A stretch of DNA of 64,000 bases from Candidatus Obscuribacterales bacterium (GCA_019752635.1 JAIELX010000064.1:1-64000); one strand, 5' to 3'; shown: positions 16,450-24,850, numbered from the stretch's first letter. The notes: generated by a model not told the origin, from the sequence alone. Numbers and translations are program-made.

Positions 16450-17715
16450 ATGAACGAGGATCTCGTTAAATGCTCAAGCTGTGCCGAAGCTATCCAATCG
16501 GACGCAATTCTATGTCGGTTCTGCCAGCAGCCCGTCTCGACTTCTCATTTTATTGCGTGCCCTCGCTGCGCGGAGATGGTTCAGCGGGAGGCGGCTATTT
16601 GTCGCTACTGTGGAGCTGGAGTGCAGGCGCGCATCATAATGAAACCAAAATCTTTTCGCGCGTTCGGAGTTTCCGCAGCGGAACTGTTAGCAGCAGAAAT
16701 TCTGGGTCAACTGAGGCAGAACGGTTCCACCGCGTCTATCTTGGAGTTTGCTATAGGTGCAGCGGTAAGAGCTTTTGACTCAGACCGCGGCTTCATTTGG
16801 CAGATAGCTGGTGACCGGCTTGTCGCTACAAACGAATTTGATAGAGAAGGGCGTACCTCCTTCGCTGATGCCAATTTTGGTGCTCAAGAATCTCAGGCAA
16901 TAATGAGTGAATTCCTTTCACGCTTTCCCGATGAATCCGGGCATGGTGCTTTTGTCATAACTGATTTCCGCCAGGATACGATGTTGCGAAAGACTGCTCC
17001 TACGCTGGTTGGGCTGTTGGAACTCGCCAATGTTCGCTCCATGTTAGTTGTACAACTCCGCTGGAGAGGAATGTTTTTGGGCTTCCTGGTATTGCAGCAG
17101 AGCAGTTCAACGCGTTCATGGAGCGACGAGGATGCCTCATCATTGCACAACATAGCGCAGTCGCTCTCCTGCGTTGTGCAACAGTCGTTAGACTTGAGCC
17201 GGATCGAAATGCACGCGCAACAGACGAAGTTAATCAACGAAATTTTCAGTCAGTTTCGCGAATCCAAAGCACCGCAAGGCAAGGAGCCTCTGTCCGCGGC
17301 CTTGAATCTGGTCGCTGAGCGCATGAGTTTTACGCATTCGCAGATCCTTCTTATTAATGAGGAAGGAAATGCGCTAGTGTCTCAAACGGGTGATGCGCTG
17401 TCTTCGACAGTACCTCTTTCGAGCAAAGACAATCCCTTTGTAGCTGTTTACGAGTCGGGAGAAGACAAAGTTATCAACGCCGAACCCCGGCGCAGAGGCG
17501 ATCCTCACTTCGGCCACGACACAGCACTTATTCTGCCGCTTATATCGGAGGAAAATCGATTCGGCGTACTCGTCCTATGGCGGCCGCGTGAAGAGGGAAA
17601 GTCTAGATTCATTAACCAAGACCGTGAACTGGGAATCACCATTGCTAGTGTGCTTGCAGGCTTTGTCCATCTTCAGAAATTGAAGAGACTGATAAGTCCT
17701 TCTAGTTCTGAATAA
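16450..17715 (+). CDS. Zinc-ribbon plus tandem GAF-domain sensor protein
   Basis: 421 residues. Two zinc ribbons (Cys8/11/22/25 and Cys37/40/51/54) are followed by a GAF domain (~75-240; ...AFDSDRGFIWQI..., MLVVQLRWRGMFLGFLVLQ) and a second GAF domain (~265-415; MSFTHSQILLINEEG, LPLISEENRFGVLVLW). No output domain (kinase, HTH, cyclase) is present. It may bind a small molecule and act through protein contacts. GAGGAG lies ~9 nt before the ATG. Confidence 0.8.
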   Translation: MNEDLVKCSSCAEAIQSDAILCRFCQQPVSTSHFIACPRCAEMVQREAAICRYCGAGVQARIIMKPKSFRAFGVSAAELLAAEILGQLRQNGSTASILEFAIGAAVRAFDSDRGFIWQIAGDRLVATNEFDREGRTSFADANFGAQESQAIMSEFLSRFPDESGHGAFVITDFRQDTMLRKTAPTLVGLLELANVRSMLVVQLRWRGMFLGFLVLQQSSSTRSWSDEDASSLHNIAQSLSCVVQQSLDLSRIEMHAQQTKLINEIFSQFRESKAPQGKEPLSAALNLVAERMSFTHSQILLINEEGNALVSQTGDALSSTVPLSSKDNPFVAVYESGEDKVINAEPRRRGDPHFGHDTALILPLISEENRFGVLVLWRPREEGKSRFINQDRELGITIASVLAGFVHLQKLKRLISPSSSE

Positions 17716-17733
17716 TATACAACTGTTCCTCAG

Positions 17734-17747
17734 TTCGACAATACGAC
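17734..17747. repeat. TTCGACAATACGA element, copy 2
   Basis: TTCGACAATACGAC in the spacer after the GAF gene. The first 13 bases are identical to copy 1 at 10987. Confidence 0.5.
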
Positions 17748-17765
17748 CGTTAGCATGTTCGAAGC

Positions 17766-17869
17766 TTACTTGTGTTTGCGTTCTGCTTCGAGTTTTTCCA
17801 CCAATTTGCGAACTACTGCAGTTGTTTCAGGGAATGAGCGCACCATTGCTTGCTTGAATGAAAGACCTC
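17766..17869 (-). pseudogene. C-terminal remnant of an unknown protein
   Basis: A minus-strand frame ending at 17766 reads GLSFKQAMVRSFPETTAVVR and continues with a Lys/Glu helix to a stop. It looks like a genuine protein C-terminus (amphipathic, normal codon use), but upstream it runs directly into the scrambled tad fragment at 17870-17949 and has no plausible start. Most likely the tail of a gene broken by the same rearrangement. Family unknown. Confidence 0.4.
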
Positions 17870-17949
17870 GGCGAAAGACTCGAACGTCATCGAACCTGCA
17901 TCGAGGCTGACTTAGCCAATAAAACCCTAGCCATCTACTGTTGACCCCA
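17870..17949 (-). pseudogene. Scarred fragment of the tadG-like gene
   Basis: Bases 17870-17892 equal 14867-14889 (middle of the tadG-like gene). Bases 17889-17899 equal 15729-15739, and 17900-17948 equal 15750-15798 (its start and leader). So the fragment joins the middle of the gene to its 5' end and lacks 10 bp (15740-15749) within the second part. Orientation is the same as the source. The near-perfect identity suggests a recent copy. Confidence 0.7.
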
Positions 17950-18106
17950 TGGAGGAGTGTTGATGACCATTGGGACTGCGGTGATCCGAATGTTGCCTGC
18001 TGCTCGGCAGAATCGGGATGACATTGGTCATAGCGGTTCGATGACCAACGCAAGATGAGCTTTTCGACGTTTTGAGTAGAATCGTAGAACGATCTTGAGA
18101 GGGGCT

Positions 18107-18922
18107 ATGCTGAGATTTTCCTTTTTGCCGTTGATCGCATTGTGGCTTGGATTACTGTCCGGTCTGTTGACGATAATGCTGCATCCGGTGCACGAGAATT
18201 CCTCAGCGCCGACGTCGACCATCCGCGCAAGCAGAAAGGACAAATTGGAACGCGCCGTTGAAGAGAACATCCGCAATTGGACCATCCAGATCAAGGATTC
18301 TTCCGGAGAGAAACAAGTCCTCGCGTATTATTTCAGAGCAGAAAACTACTATCTAATCGGCAAGTACGATGATGCAACGAAGGATCTCGATTCTGTACCG
18401 AATTTGGCAAAGGAGGTAAGAACATATTTCAACGCGAGAATCAAGAATGGTTTAGGGCAGTACGAAGCGGCTCTGAACGAGCTAGGCCCTAACAAATATG
18501 GAGATGCGACCCGTGCCTACGCATTGCTGAAGACTGGTCAAGCCCAAAGGTGTATTGAAGAATGCAGCAAGTGCATAAATCAGGACGATGCGATTGAAGT
18601 GGCCTACCTCATTCGAGGACAAGCGTATCAATCACTTGGGAAAGACCAATTAGCGATAGAGGATTTCACTAAGTCTCTGTACAAAGGGACACGCTGGGAC
18701 GAGAGCTTCGCGAATTACCAATCAAGCCAAATTTATGATCTCGATACCGAGCTTCGCCTTCTGCACAACGCCGAAGTCTATCAACGCCGAGCGACTTGCT
18801 TTGCTAGAACGGGACAGCCTACCAGGGCAATGCAAGATGTGAAGCAATCAGACCAGCTCGGATTCTCTCCCGGTAGGGATGCTTGCTTGTCCCGATCAGT
18901 AATGAGCAACATCACACCGTAA
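18107..18922 (+). CDS. Membrane-anchored TPR protein
   Basis: 271 residues from ATG 18107, with AGAGGGG 2-5 nt upstream. The TTG at 18095 overlaps that site. An N-terminal hydrophobic anchor (~3-25) precedes TPR-type helix pairs (YYFRAENYYLIGKYDDATKD; LIRGQAYQSLGKDQLAIEDF; YQRRATCFARTGQPTRAMQD). The protein should be held at the membrane with repeats outside the cytoplasm. It is flanked on both sides by fragments of the tad genes, and a related TPR tail follows at 19094-19324. Confidence 0.78.
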   Translation: MLRFSFLPLIALWLGLLSGLLTIMLHPVHENSSAPTSTIRASRKDKLERAVEENIRNWTIQIKDSSGEKQVLAYYFRAENYYLIGKYDDATKDLDSVPNLAKEVRTYFNARIKNGLGQYEAALNELGPNKYGDATRAYALLKTGQAQRCIEECSKCINQDDAIEVAYLIRGQAYQSLGKDQLAIEDFTKSLYKGTRWDESFANYQSSQIYDLDTELRLLHNAEVYQRRATCFARTGQPTRAMQDVKQSDQLGFSPGRDACLSRSVMSNITP

Positions 18923-18975
18923 TACCGGTCGGAAGCCGCCACTTTTGGGACCCATTCTGACATGGAAAGTTCGAC

Positions 18976-19076
18976 AAATTCCCGCAGGCTCGCGGCGCGT
19001 CGGCTGCGTAAACAGTTGCGGACGATTTTCTTGGCTCCAAAGGCTCTATGGTCAGAACGCCGAGTGTCCGGTTGAC
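18976..19076 (-). pseudogene. Scarred fragment of the tadG/tadE junction
   Basis: Matches 14402-14522 (3' end of the tadG-like gene and start of the next gene) in the same orientation, with two clean gaps: 14458-14466 (9 bp) and 14501-14510 (10 bp) are missing. The first gap removes the tadG stop and the first base of the next start, so the frame now reads through (VNRTLGVLTIEPLEPRKSSA). On the other frame the peptide KIVRNCLRSRRAASLREF is still readable. Not expected to be functional. Confidence 0.7.
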
Positions 19077-19093
19077 TGCGTCGCAACTTTTGC

Positions 19094-19324
19094 GTGAGTG
19101 GCGTGTATTATGAAGCATTAGCCGGTCAGCGAGCCGCTTTGTTGACGCTGAGAAATCGACGCAGCAGGCTTTTAGGGGGGGGATTAGGTAAAAGCGGCAT
19201 TGTCGCGGGCGTTCGCGCATCAGCCTACTACGAACGTGCTAAAGCCTACACGAAGCTCGGGAAAAGTGATTTGGCGAACCAAGACCTGCAAACCGCTCAT
19301 AAATTGGGCTATCCAACCGAGTAA
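19094..19324 (+). pseudogene. C-terminal TPR remnant
   Basis: The frame ends with AYYERAKAYTKLGKSDLANQ and then DLQTAHKLGYPTE, which is a typical last TPR of this family and resembles the end of the protein at 18107-18922. The N-terminal part has no TPR sense and crosses a G8 tract (19175-19182). Probably the tail of a broken paralogue, adjacent to the tad fragment. Confidence 0.5.
19175..19182. repeat. G8 tract in the broken TPR remnant
   Basis: Eight G within the TPR-like pseudogene. It resembles the two C9/G9 tracts at 60016 and 63215. Confidence 0.5.
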
Positions 19325-19364
19325 AAATCCGGGACCCGCACAGGAATCATTAAATTTACTGCCA

Positions 19365-19378
19365 GTCGACAATACGAC
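19365..19378. repeat. TTCGACAATACGA element, copy 3
   Basis: GTCGACAATACGAC. One base differs from copies 1 and 2 in the core. Confidence 0.45.
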
Positions 19379-19475
19379 AAGTGGACCAGACGAGAGAACG
19401 TATGGTGTTACATTGAACCAGTGGACCAGAACACAGGACATATGGATGTATTAATCTATGGACGTATTTTCAATG

Positions 19476-19490
19476 TTCGACAATATGAAC
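19476..19490. repeat. TTCGACAATACGA element, copy 4
   Basis: TTCGACAATATGAAC, with one base change from the core. It is followed directly by the TGATGACCATTGG motif that is shared with 17961. Confidence 0.45.
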
Positions 19491-19651
19491 TGATGACCAT
19501 TGGAACTGTGTTAACTACTTCTTTTCGATCCGGAAGACATTACAACTATTACCTGTTGTTATTCCAGTGAGCGGTTGTGAGCTTCTTTGAATGTATCAAA
19601 GCGCCTTTTCTAGTAAGGTGTTAAAGGCTCATAGGAACCGGAGACGCGATC

Positions 19652-20926
19652 TTGGAACGTTACGGTGGGACGACGAAGGAAAGAACATACGAAGGCTCCC
19701 GCTCGGCCGCTCCGCCGGCGGAGGTGATTGATAGAGCCGACGACGCACGGGGAGCAAGCCGGAGCTGGCTAGCGTTTCGCAGCCGAATCATCGCTTGCGT
19801 TTTAATCGCAGTTGCCACCGCTTCGATGCTTTCGTTCTTCGTTAAACCACGCGCCCCAATGTTGGAGATGGTTACTCCCATCCAGGAGCTTCCTGAGTTC
19901 GAGCCGCGGATGCCGGCAGACCGTGCACTTGCAGAACGCGTGACCGGGTCTTTCGGTATTGCGATGGTGCTGGTGCGAAACCCTTACACAGAGAAAAATG
20001 CTGCTGCTTTAGAGAATGTCAGAAGCTGGGCAAAGGAGCGCTTCTCGAACGCGCCCGATTTTCTTCATCCGGTGAGAGTGCGCCCGGAGCATGAACCCAA
20101 TGATACCATACTCGGTGCCCTGGGGTACAACCTTTGGGCAGGTATTCACTATGCGATGCAGTCTCAAATTGGATCGTTTATCAGCTGGCGCATTGCCTCA
20201 TTCCACGATACGGATGCTTATGCATCGTTTCAAAACGCCTATTTTAGCCTCTTCGGAAAAGACGACGAGTCTGCCACACTGCTGGCACGATACCAGTCGG
20301 ACAAGGCGAAAGCTGCAATTGATGTAGTCCTGTGGACCGTCGTATGGACCGCCTATGTCGCTTTTGCTAGCGTGCTTACACTGTGCGCCCCGCGGAAACG
20401 TCGCTTCGAGGTCTTGCGTCTTTCTTGCGCCGCCGTTTGGTTTCTCATTGGCGTTTCGAACGCCTCCCACGCATGGATGGAAAACTCCATTCCCTCTATG
20501 CTGTCCGGTGCATTGTCGTTCACCGCGGCTGTATTCTTCTGGAGACCATTCTTGCTTCGCACCAGAGACGCAGATGCAACATTGAAAGTTGCCTTCTACG
20601 AACCCGGCTCCGGTTGGATCGCTCTTTCCGTCTGGCTGACATTCAGTTTGATGGCTATGACGGTTCTGACATGGATTCGGGCCGGTGTACCTGAGTTCCC
20701 CGATCCAGTAACACTGCTGCTCTCGGCGCTTAACGGCAATTTCGTTCAGGACCCTGAGGATGGAAAACGTTTGATTTCCCGAGGGGTCGGCGTATTGTGG
20801 GTAGCAGTTTCAGTATGGGCCCTGGTACAGCGCGACGGCGATAGTCGTGTGGAAGATGAGCTCGAGAACCTGGCTACAGCAGGTAATGGGAATTCCGCCG
20901 GTACTCGACCCCGGACAATTCGCTAG
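19652..20926 (+). CDS. Polytopic membrane protein, unknown family
   Basis: 424 residues from a TTG start, supported by GGAG 8 nt upstream. A charged cytoplasmic N-terminus (~1-45), then a first helix (~47-66), a large soluble loop (~67-220) with HEPNDTILGALGYNLWAGIHY, and about five further hydrophobic helices (TVVWTAYVAFASVLTL; LSCAAVWFLIGVS; MLSGALSFTAAVFFW; LSVWLTFSLMAMTVL; VGVLWVAVSVWALV). No motif tells me a function. Confidence 0.75.
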   Translation: MERYGGTTKERTYEGSRSAAPPAEVIDRADDARGASRSWLAFRSRIIACVLIAVATASMLSFFVKPRAPMLEMVTPIQELPEFEPRMPADRALAERVTGSFGIAMVLVRNPYTEKNAAALENVRSWAKERFSNAPDFLHPVRVRPEHEPNDTILGALGYNLWAGIHYAMQSQIGSFISWRIASFHDTDAYASFQNAYFSLFGKDDESATLLARYQSDKAKAAIDVVLWTVVWTAYVAFASVLTLCAPRKRRFEVLRLSCAAVWFLIGVSNASHAWMENSIPSMLSGALSFTAAVFFWRPFLLRTRDADATLKVAFYEPGSGWIALSVWLTFSLMAMTVLTWIRAGVPEFPDPVTLLLSALNGNFVQDPEDGKRLISRGVGVLWVAVSVWALVQRDGDSRVEDELENLATAGNGNSAGTRPRTIR

Positions 20927-20952
20927 GTTGTCTGCCTAACTTTCTCAGTCTT

Positions 20953-20975
20953 CTGGTAAACCAAGAACTTACCAG
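20953..20975 (+). promoter_or_regulatory. 7-bp hairpin in front of a ribosome site
   Basis: CTGGTAA (20953-20959) pairs with TTACCAG (20969-20975). The GGAG ribosome site of the gene at 20992 follows 4-5 nt later. It could slow or tune translation, or be the end of the upstream transcript, but no T tract follows. Confidence 0.3.
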
Positions 20976-20991
20976 TGCGGAGAACGGCAGA

Positions 20992-21366
20992 ATGAGGTTG
21001 GTTGGAGATTTACTGCGATACGCGTGTATTGTTTCCCTCGTATCTGCATCAACGAGTTTTTTAGCCGCACCAGCGCTTGCCGATAGCCCATGGCAGGACT
21101 CACCCTTCGGGGCACCACTGCCGGTGCCCAGTGGATCAGCAATTCCGTTCCCCCCATTGCCCGGAAATCCCGTGATTATTATCAAGCCCGGCCTGCCTGG
21201 AGTCTTATTGCCAGGCTCCAACAGTCGCTATGGTGGCATGCTACCGCAAGTTTCCACAAGTTCAGTCGATTTCGATATTACCGAGCACGAAGCGCCCGGT
21301 CAATCGAATACAGTGCCCACAGGCCAACAAGACTCTGATATGCAATTTCAGAGCGAGGATCCGTAA
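20992..21366 (+). CDS. Small secreted Pro-rich protein
   Basis: 124 residues. Signal peptide (~1-31, ends LAAPALADS). The mature part is rich in Pro, Gly and Ser, with a short hydrophobic strand NPVIIIKPGLPGVLLPG and an acidic Gln-rich tail. There are no recognised domains. GGAG stands ~9 nt before the ATG. Likely periplasmic or exported. It may be transcribed with the membrane protein upstream (65-nt gap). Confidence 0.72.
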   Translation: MRLVGDLLRYACIVSLVSASTSFLAAPALADSPWQDSPFGAPLPVPSGSAIPFPPLPGNPVIIIKPGLPGVLLPGSNSRYGGMLPQVSTSSVDFDITEHEAPGQSNTVPTGQQDSDMQFQSEDP

Positions 21367-22176
21367 CTAATAGACTGGCGGATCTTCATCCTTCAGTAAC
21401 TCGAATTCGATCTTTTCTTCCTCACTCTTGGGCGTGCGCAAATCGACCTGATACATCAGGTAGCTTGCCAGCGCCAGAATTCGTGCCGTTTCACGAATCT
21501 CAAAAACAGAATTTGCAGGAAGGTTTCGGTAACGCTCCATAAATCCGGAGAACAACTCGGAGACGCCAGTGTTCTCGTGCAAAGTAGCTTCCGGGTCACG
21601 CAAAAGTCCGTCGTCAGGATGAAATGCAACGCGCATGAGATTGGCTCCCACCTCGGCAAGATTGCCGGTCACAGCCTGTTTCACAGCGTCTTCCAATTCC
21701 TGAACCGCTGCCGCTATCGCTGGGCCATACTGGGCCAGTTCGAAAGGACGCCAGGTCTTGGCATAAATGCGCGGATGAAATTGCGCAAGAATAAAATCTC
21801 CATTCGGTGGTTCCGGAATAATTGGAAGAGTTCTTTGAAACGCTCTCAGCCGGTCCACACGTCCACGCACGATGGATGGGAACTCGTCTAGATCTCGCTC
21901 GAAGTCATTCAGCTTGACGCTAACCTCAAAATACACTGAAGACGAGAAATAGAGCGCTACACTTTCGTTCGCAAAAACCTCTTTCAAGACAGCGCAAGTA
22001 TCGAGAACCCATTGCCAGTTGTTTCGCTTGAGTTCTTCCATTGCCTCTTCGGTCGAAACCTTGTTTCTTACCAAATCGGTGCCCTTGGCAATCTGCTGCT
22101 CAAGTAGATTATGTGCTCTGTCTCTGGGAATGGCGAGGGTGAGCCCGAGCGCAGGAATCGTCGAAAAGTGATTCAT
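21367..22176 (-). CDS. TIGR02391 (Ymh)-type protein, HEPN-like
   Basis: 269 residues. The C-terminal ~120 residues follow the TIGR02391/Hypoth_Ymh pattern: AVQELEDAVKQAV helix, NLMRVAF, TGVSELFSGFMERYRN, then RETARILALASYLMYQVD. In that family the loop normally reads FRNP-x-AH; here it is YRNLPANS (Arg217-Asn218, no His), so the HEPN R-x4-6-H ribonuclease motif is incomplete. The N-terminal ~150 residues are mostly helical and unfamiliar. Relatives are often found in defence islands, but no defence partner is next to this one. Confidence 0.55.
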   Translation of the reverse strand: MNHFSTIPALGLTLAIPRDRAHNLLEQQIAKGTDLVRNKVSTEEAMEELKRNNWQWVLDTCAVLKEVFANESVALYFSSSVYFEVSVKLNDFERDLDEFPSIVRGRVDRLRAFQRTLPIIPEPPNGDFILAQFHPRIYAKTWRPFELAQYGPAIAAAVQELEDAVKQAVTGNLAEVGANLMRVAFHPDDGLLRDPEATLHENTGVSELFSGFMERYRNLPANSVFEIRETARILALASYLMYQVDLRTPKSEEEKIEFELLKDEDPPVY

Positions 22177-22227
22177 AACAATGCAGGTCCTTAAGCCGCC
22201 ATTACCGGTGATTCTATCATCTGGAGA

Positions 22228-24051
22228 TTACGAAAGCGCCATTTCTATTGCTCGCACATACTCCAGCAGTTGTCGCGCTGATTCCTCGAGCGAATAGGAA
22301 GCTGTGTTTAAAACTAGCTGCGGAGATGAAGGCGGCTCATAGGGCGACGATACTCCGGTAAATGATGCGATCTCGTTCTTTCGGGCGCGCTTGTAGAGTC
22401 CCTTCGGATCCCGTTCATCACAGAAGCTCACCGGACACTGCACGAACACTTCGTGGAAGTCTCTGCCTATAATACTGCGCGCAATGGTTCTACTTTTTGC
22501 TGATGGCGAGATGCAGCTTACGATTACAATCATTCCTGCTTTTAGCATGATGTCGGCTGTGTGGGCTATTCTGCGAACATTCTCGAGTCGATCTGCTTCG
22601 GAGAATCCAAGGTCGCAACAAAGTCCCTGGCGCACATTGTCAGCGTCAAGAACTACAACATTCTTGCCGAGCTCGAACAGCTTGCGTTCTGTGGTTCGAG
22701 CAATAGTACTCTTACCCGCCGAAGGCAGCCCCGTCAGCCATAACACGAAGCCCTTGTGGTTCTGTCGGTGCTCGCGTTCATTTCGCATTACCAGTCCCTG
22801 TTCTGCCGAAGGGAGGTTCGTTTCCCCCGGCGTGATTGCGGCTGTAAAGCGACCGGCAGCAACGGTTTCGTGGTCGCTGCAAAGGACGAAATTGCTCAAT
22901 TCGGGGGTCTTCGCCTCGAAGACTACAGGGCTAGAACTAGAGATTTGAATTTCGAAAACATCTCCCGTGCGAACAACTTCGGTTCCGGCGACCTGCGCCC
23001 GAACCTCTACCGGACACTCTTGCGTTCCTACCTTCAGTCGGTACTGACCACCATCGCAGAAATCGGAACGAGACAGCCAAAGCGCAAGCGCCGATGCGTC
23101 GGAGATTGCTGTTGCCGCTTGATCCACGCGCGAAACAACTTGTCCTCTGGCGACACGGCTAGAGTCTCTCATCAGAAAAGCTACCGCGTCACCGCGATGC
23201 GCAGTGCCATCAATTTCGATGAACTTTTCGATTACGGTGCAGGCGCCTGACGGCATCATGCACACGGACTCTCCAGCCGAAACTGCACCAGAGATAACTT
23301 TACCTACAGCAACGCGCTCGTCGTTGAACTCGTAGACATCCTGAACGAGCAAACGAAAGGGTTCCAAAGGTTCGGGCCCTGTTTCCCTCTGTTGATCAAT
23401 CTTCACCTCTTTGCTTTGAATCAAGGCGTCAATCACGGGCGGACCTGAGTACCAGGGGGTGCGAGAACTGAGCTCTGCGACGTTGTCGCCATCCAATGCC
23501 GAAACAGGAATGGACGCCACAAGCGTTAAGCCGTTTCGATTCAACCTCCTTGCAAGATTTTCCGTCAACCAGCAATAGCGTTCCTGAGAAAATCCGACAC
23601 GGTCAATTTTGTTAATTACCAATACCACAGGGATAACGCCCATCAAAGCCAGTATGCGCATGTGACATTCCGTCTGCGCTTCCGCTCCGCTCTCTGCGTC
23701 AACCACCAACGCTGCTACCGACGCATGCGAGGCACCTGTAGTCATGTTCCCTATCAGCTGGAGGTGCCCGGGGACGTCTATGAGGTGCAATAAATGTCCC
23801 TTGGCTTTCACCGTGACGTGCGTGGTATCAATAGTGATGCCCTCGTCGTGCTCATCTTGAAACGCGTCCAGCAGAAATGCCGGCTGAAGTTTTTCGTTCC
23901 GTTGCGCGCAAAGCGCTTCAAGAAATGCGACTTTGTCCTCCGGCACAGCGGAGCAACGCAGCAGTAAAGTACCGAGTAGTGTCGATTTTCCATGGTCGAT
24001 GTGACCGGCCACTACAACTTGAAGCGACTTTTCCGATGATAGCTGCAACAT
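22228..24051 (-). CDS. cysNC: Bifunctional sulfate adenylyltransferase large subunit / APS kinase
   Basis: 607 residues from ATG 24051, one base after the cysD stop. The longer frame to 24129 overlaps cysD. Residues ~8-230 form an EF-Tu-like GTPase (GHIDHGKST at 16-24, DVPGH, NKID), followed by beta-barrel domains. Residues ~430-607 form an APS kinase (GLPSAGKST Walker A, LDADNVRQGL). With CysD it makes adenosine 5'-phosphosulfate from ATP and sulfate, driven by GTP. The fused kinase makes PAPS. This is the NodQ-type fusion. It serves sulfate assimilation or sulfation. Confidence 0.95.
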   Translation of the reverse strand: MLQLSSEKSLQVVVAGHIDHGKSTLLGTLLLRCSAVPEDKVAFLEALCAQRNEKLQPAFLLDAFQDEHDEGITIDTTHVTVKAKGHLLHLIDVPGHLQLIGNMTTGASHASVAALVVDAESGAEAQTECHMRILALMGVIPVVLVINKIDRVGFSQERYCWLTENLARRLNRNGLTLVASIPVSALDGDNVAELSSRTPWYSGPPVIDALIQSKEVKIDQQRETGPEPLEPFRLLVQDVYEFNDERVAVGKVISGAVSAGESVCMMPSGACTVIEKFIEIDGTAHRGDAVAFLMRDSSRVARGQVVSRVDQAATAISDASALALWLSRSDFCDGGQYRLKVGTQECPVEVRAQVAGTEVVRTGDVFEIQISSSSPVVFEAKTPELSNFVLCSDHETVAAGRFTAAITPGETNLPSAEQGLVMRNEREHRQNHKGFVLWLTGLPSAGKSTIARTTERKLFELGKNVVVLDADNVRQGLCCDLGFSEADRLENVRRIAHTADIMLKAGMIVIVSCISPSAKSRTIARSIIGRDFHEVFVQCPVSFCDERDPKGLYKRARKNEIASFTGVSSPYEPPSSPQLVLNTASYSLEESARQLLEYVRAIEMALS

Positions 24052-24052
24052 C

Positions 24053-24850
24053 TCACATGTAACCTTTTTGGCGTAAATCCTGCATCGCGTAATTCTTCTC
24101 TTTGTCCTGCGCGCGGCCGGCGCGTTCACTCAGGCGGGATGCTTTGAGCTCGTCGATTATCGCTGAAACCGTCGCAGCATCGGATTCAATGCATCCGGTG
24201 CAGGGCGCGCACCCCAGGCTTCTGTATCGCTTTCCTTCAGTTGAAAAATACAGGGGCAGAATCTCTAATCGCTCCTGCGAAATGTACTCCCAAACATCAA
24301 TCTCGTTCCATTTCAGCAATGGATGAATTCGAAAAATCACGTCCGGGATATGGAGATTGAAGTAGTTCCAAACTTCCGCCGGCTGTTCTTTGTGGAGCCA
24401 CGTACCGTCTGGAAGGCGCGGCGATACAATTCGTTCTTTCGAACGAGACCCCTCTTCGTCGCTTCGAATTCCCAGTAGCAGTCCTCCAAGAGAGTTCGTT
24501 TCGATTGCACGCAATAGCGCCTTGGTTTTCAATTCTCCACAACATACAGCTCGACCGCGCTCCGGACCCATCCCTCCTTGCAGCGCCGCTTCGTTTCGAA
24601 CCACTTGCAAAGGTAACTGATGCCGCATACTGAAATCATCTCGCCACTCGATCATTGCTGGAATCTTGTAACTGGTGTCAATGTGAATTACAGGAAGAGG
24701 GCAACGTCCCAGAAACGCTTTTCTGACAAGATGCAGTAGCACCGTGGAGTCTTTTCCCATCGACCAAAGCATCCCGAGCTTGGCTATTTTGGCGTAGGCC
24801 TCACGAATAATGTAGATGCTATCGTTTTCCAGCTGTCTCAGCCGACTCAT
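24053..24850 (-). CDS. cysD: Sulfate adenylyltransferase small subunit
   Basis: 265 residues, shorter than the ~300 of enteric CysD. It belongs to the PAPS-reductase/PP-loop family: SMGKDST (PP-loop, usually SIGKDS or SGGKDS), HIDTSYKIPAMIEWRD, GIRSDEEGSRSKER, then LLKWNEIDVWEYI and a C-terminal LGCAPCTGC. It forms the ATP sulfurylase with CysN. GGAG lies 7 nt before ATG 24850. It is first in the operon with cysNC, one base apart. Confidence 0.94.
   Translation of the reverse strand: MSRLRQLENDSIYIIREAYAKIAKLGMLWSMGKDSTVLLHLVRKAFLGRCPLPVIHIDTSYKIPAMIEWRDDFSMRHQLPLQVVRNEAALQGGMGPERGRAVCCGELKTKALLRAIETNSLGGLLLGIRSDEEGSRSKERIVSPRLPDGTWLHKEQPAEVWNYFNLHIPDVIFRIHPLLKWNEIDVWEYISQERLEILPLYFSTEGKRYRSLGCAPCTGCIESDAATVSAIIDELKASRLSERAGRAQDKEKNYAMQDLRQKGYM

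Larger units (their letters stand above)
19325..19651. repeat. Spacer with short degenerate repeats
   Basis: Contains GTCGACAATACGAC (19365-19378), TTCGACAATATGAAC (19476-19490), two similar stretches starting GTGGACCAGA about 42 bp apart (about 19381 and 19423), and TGATGACCATTGGAACTG (19491-19508), which matches 17961-17978 with one difference. No gene is supported. Confidence 0.55.

Noticed and set aside
17734..19490. CRISPR array from repeated TTCGACAATACGA units
   Set aside because: Units are too short, irregularly spaced and not separated by uniform spacers; no cas gene nearby.
22484..23250. Two long + strand frames inside cysNC
   Set aside because: Shadows of a strongly conserved gene on the minus strand.
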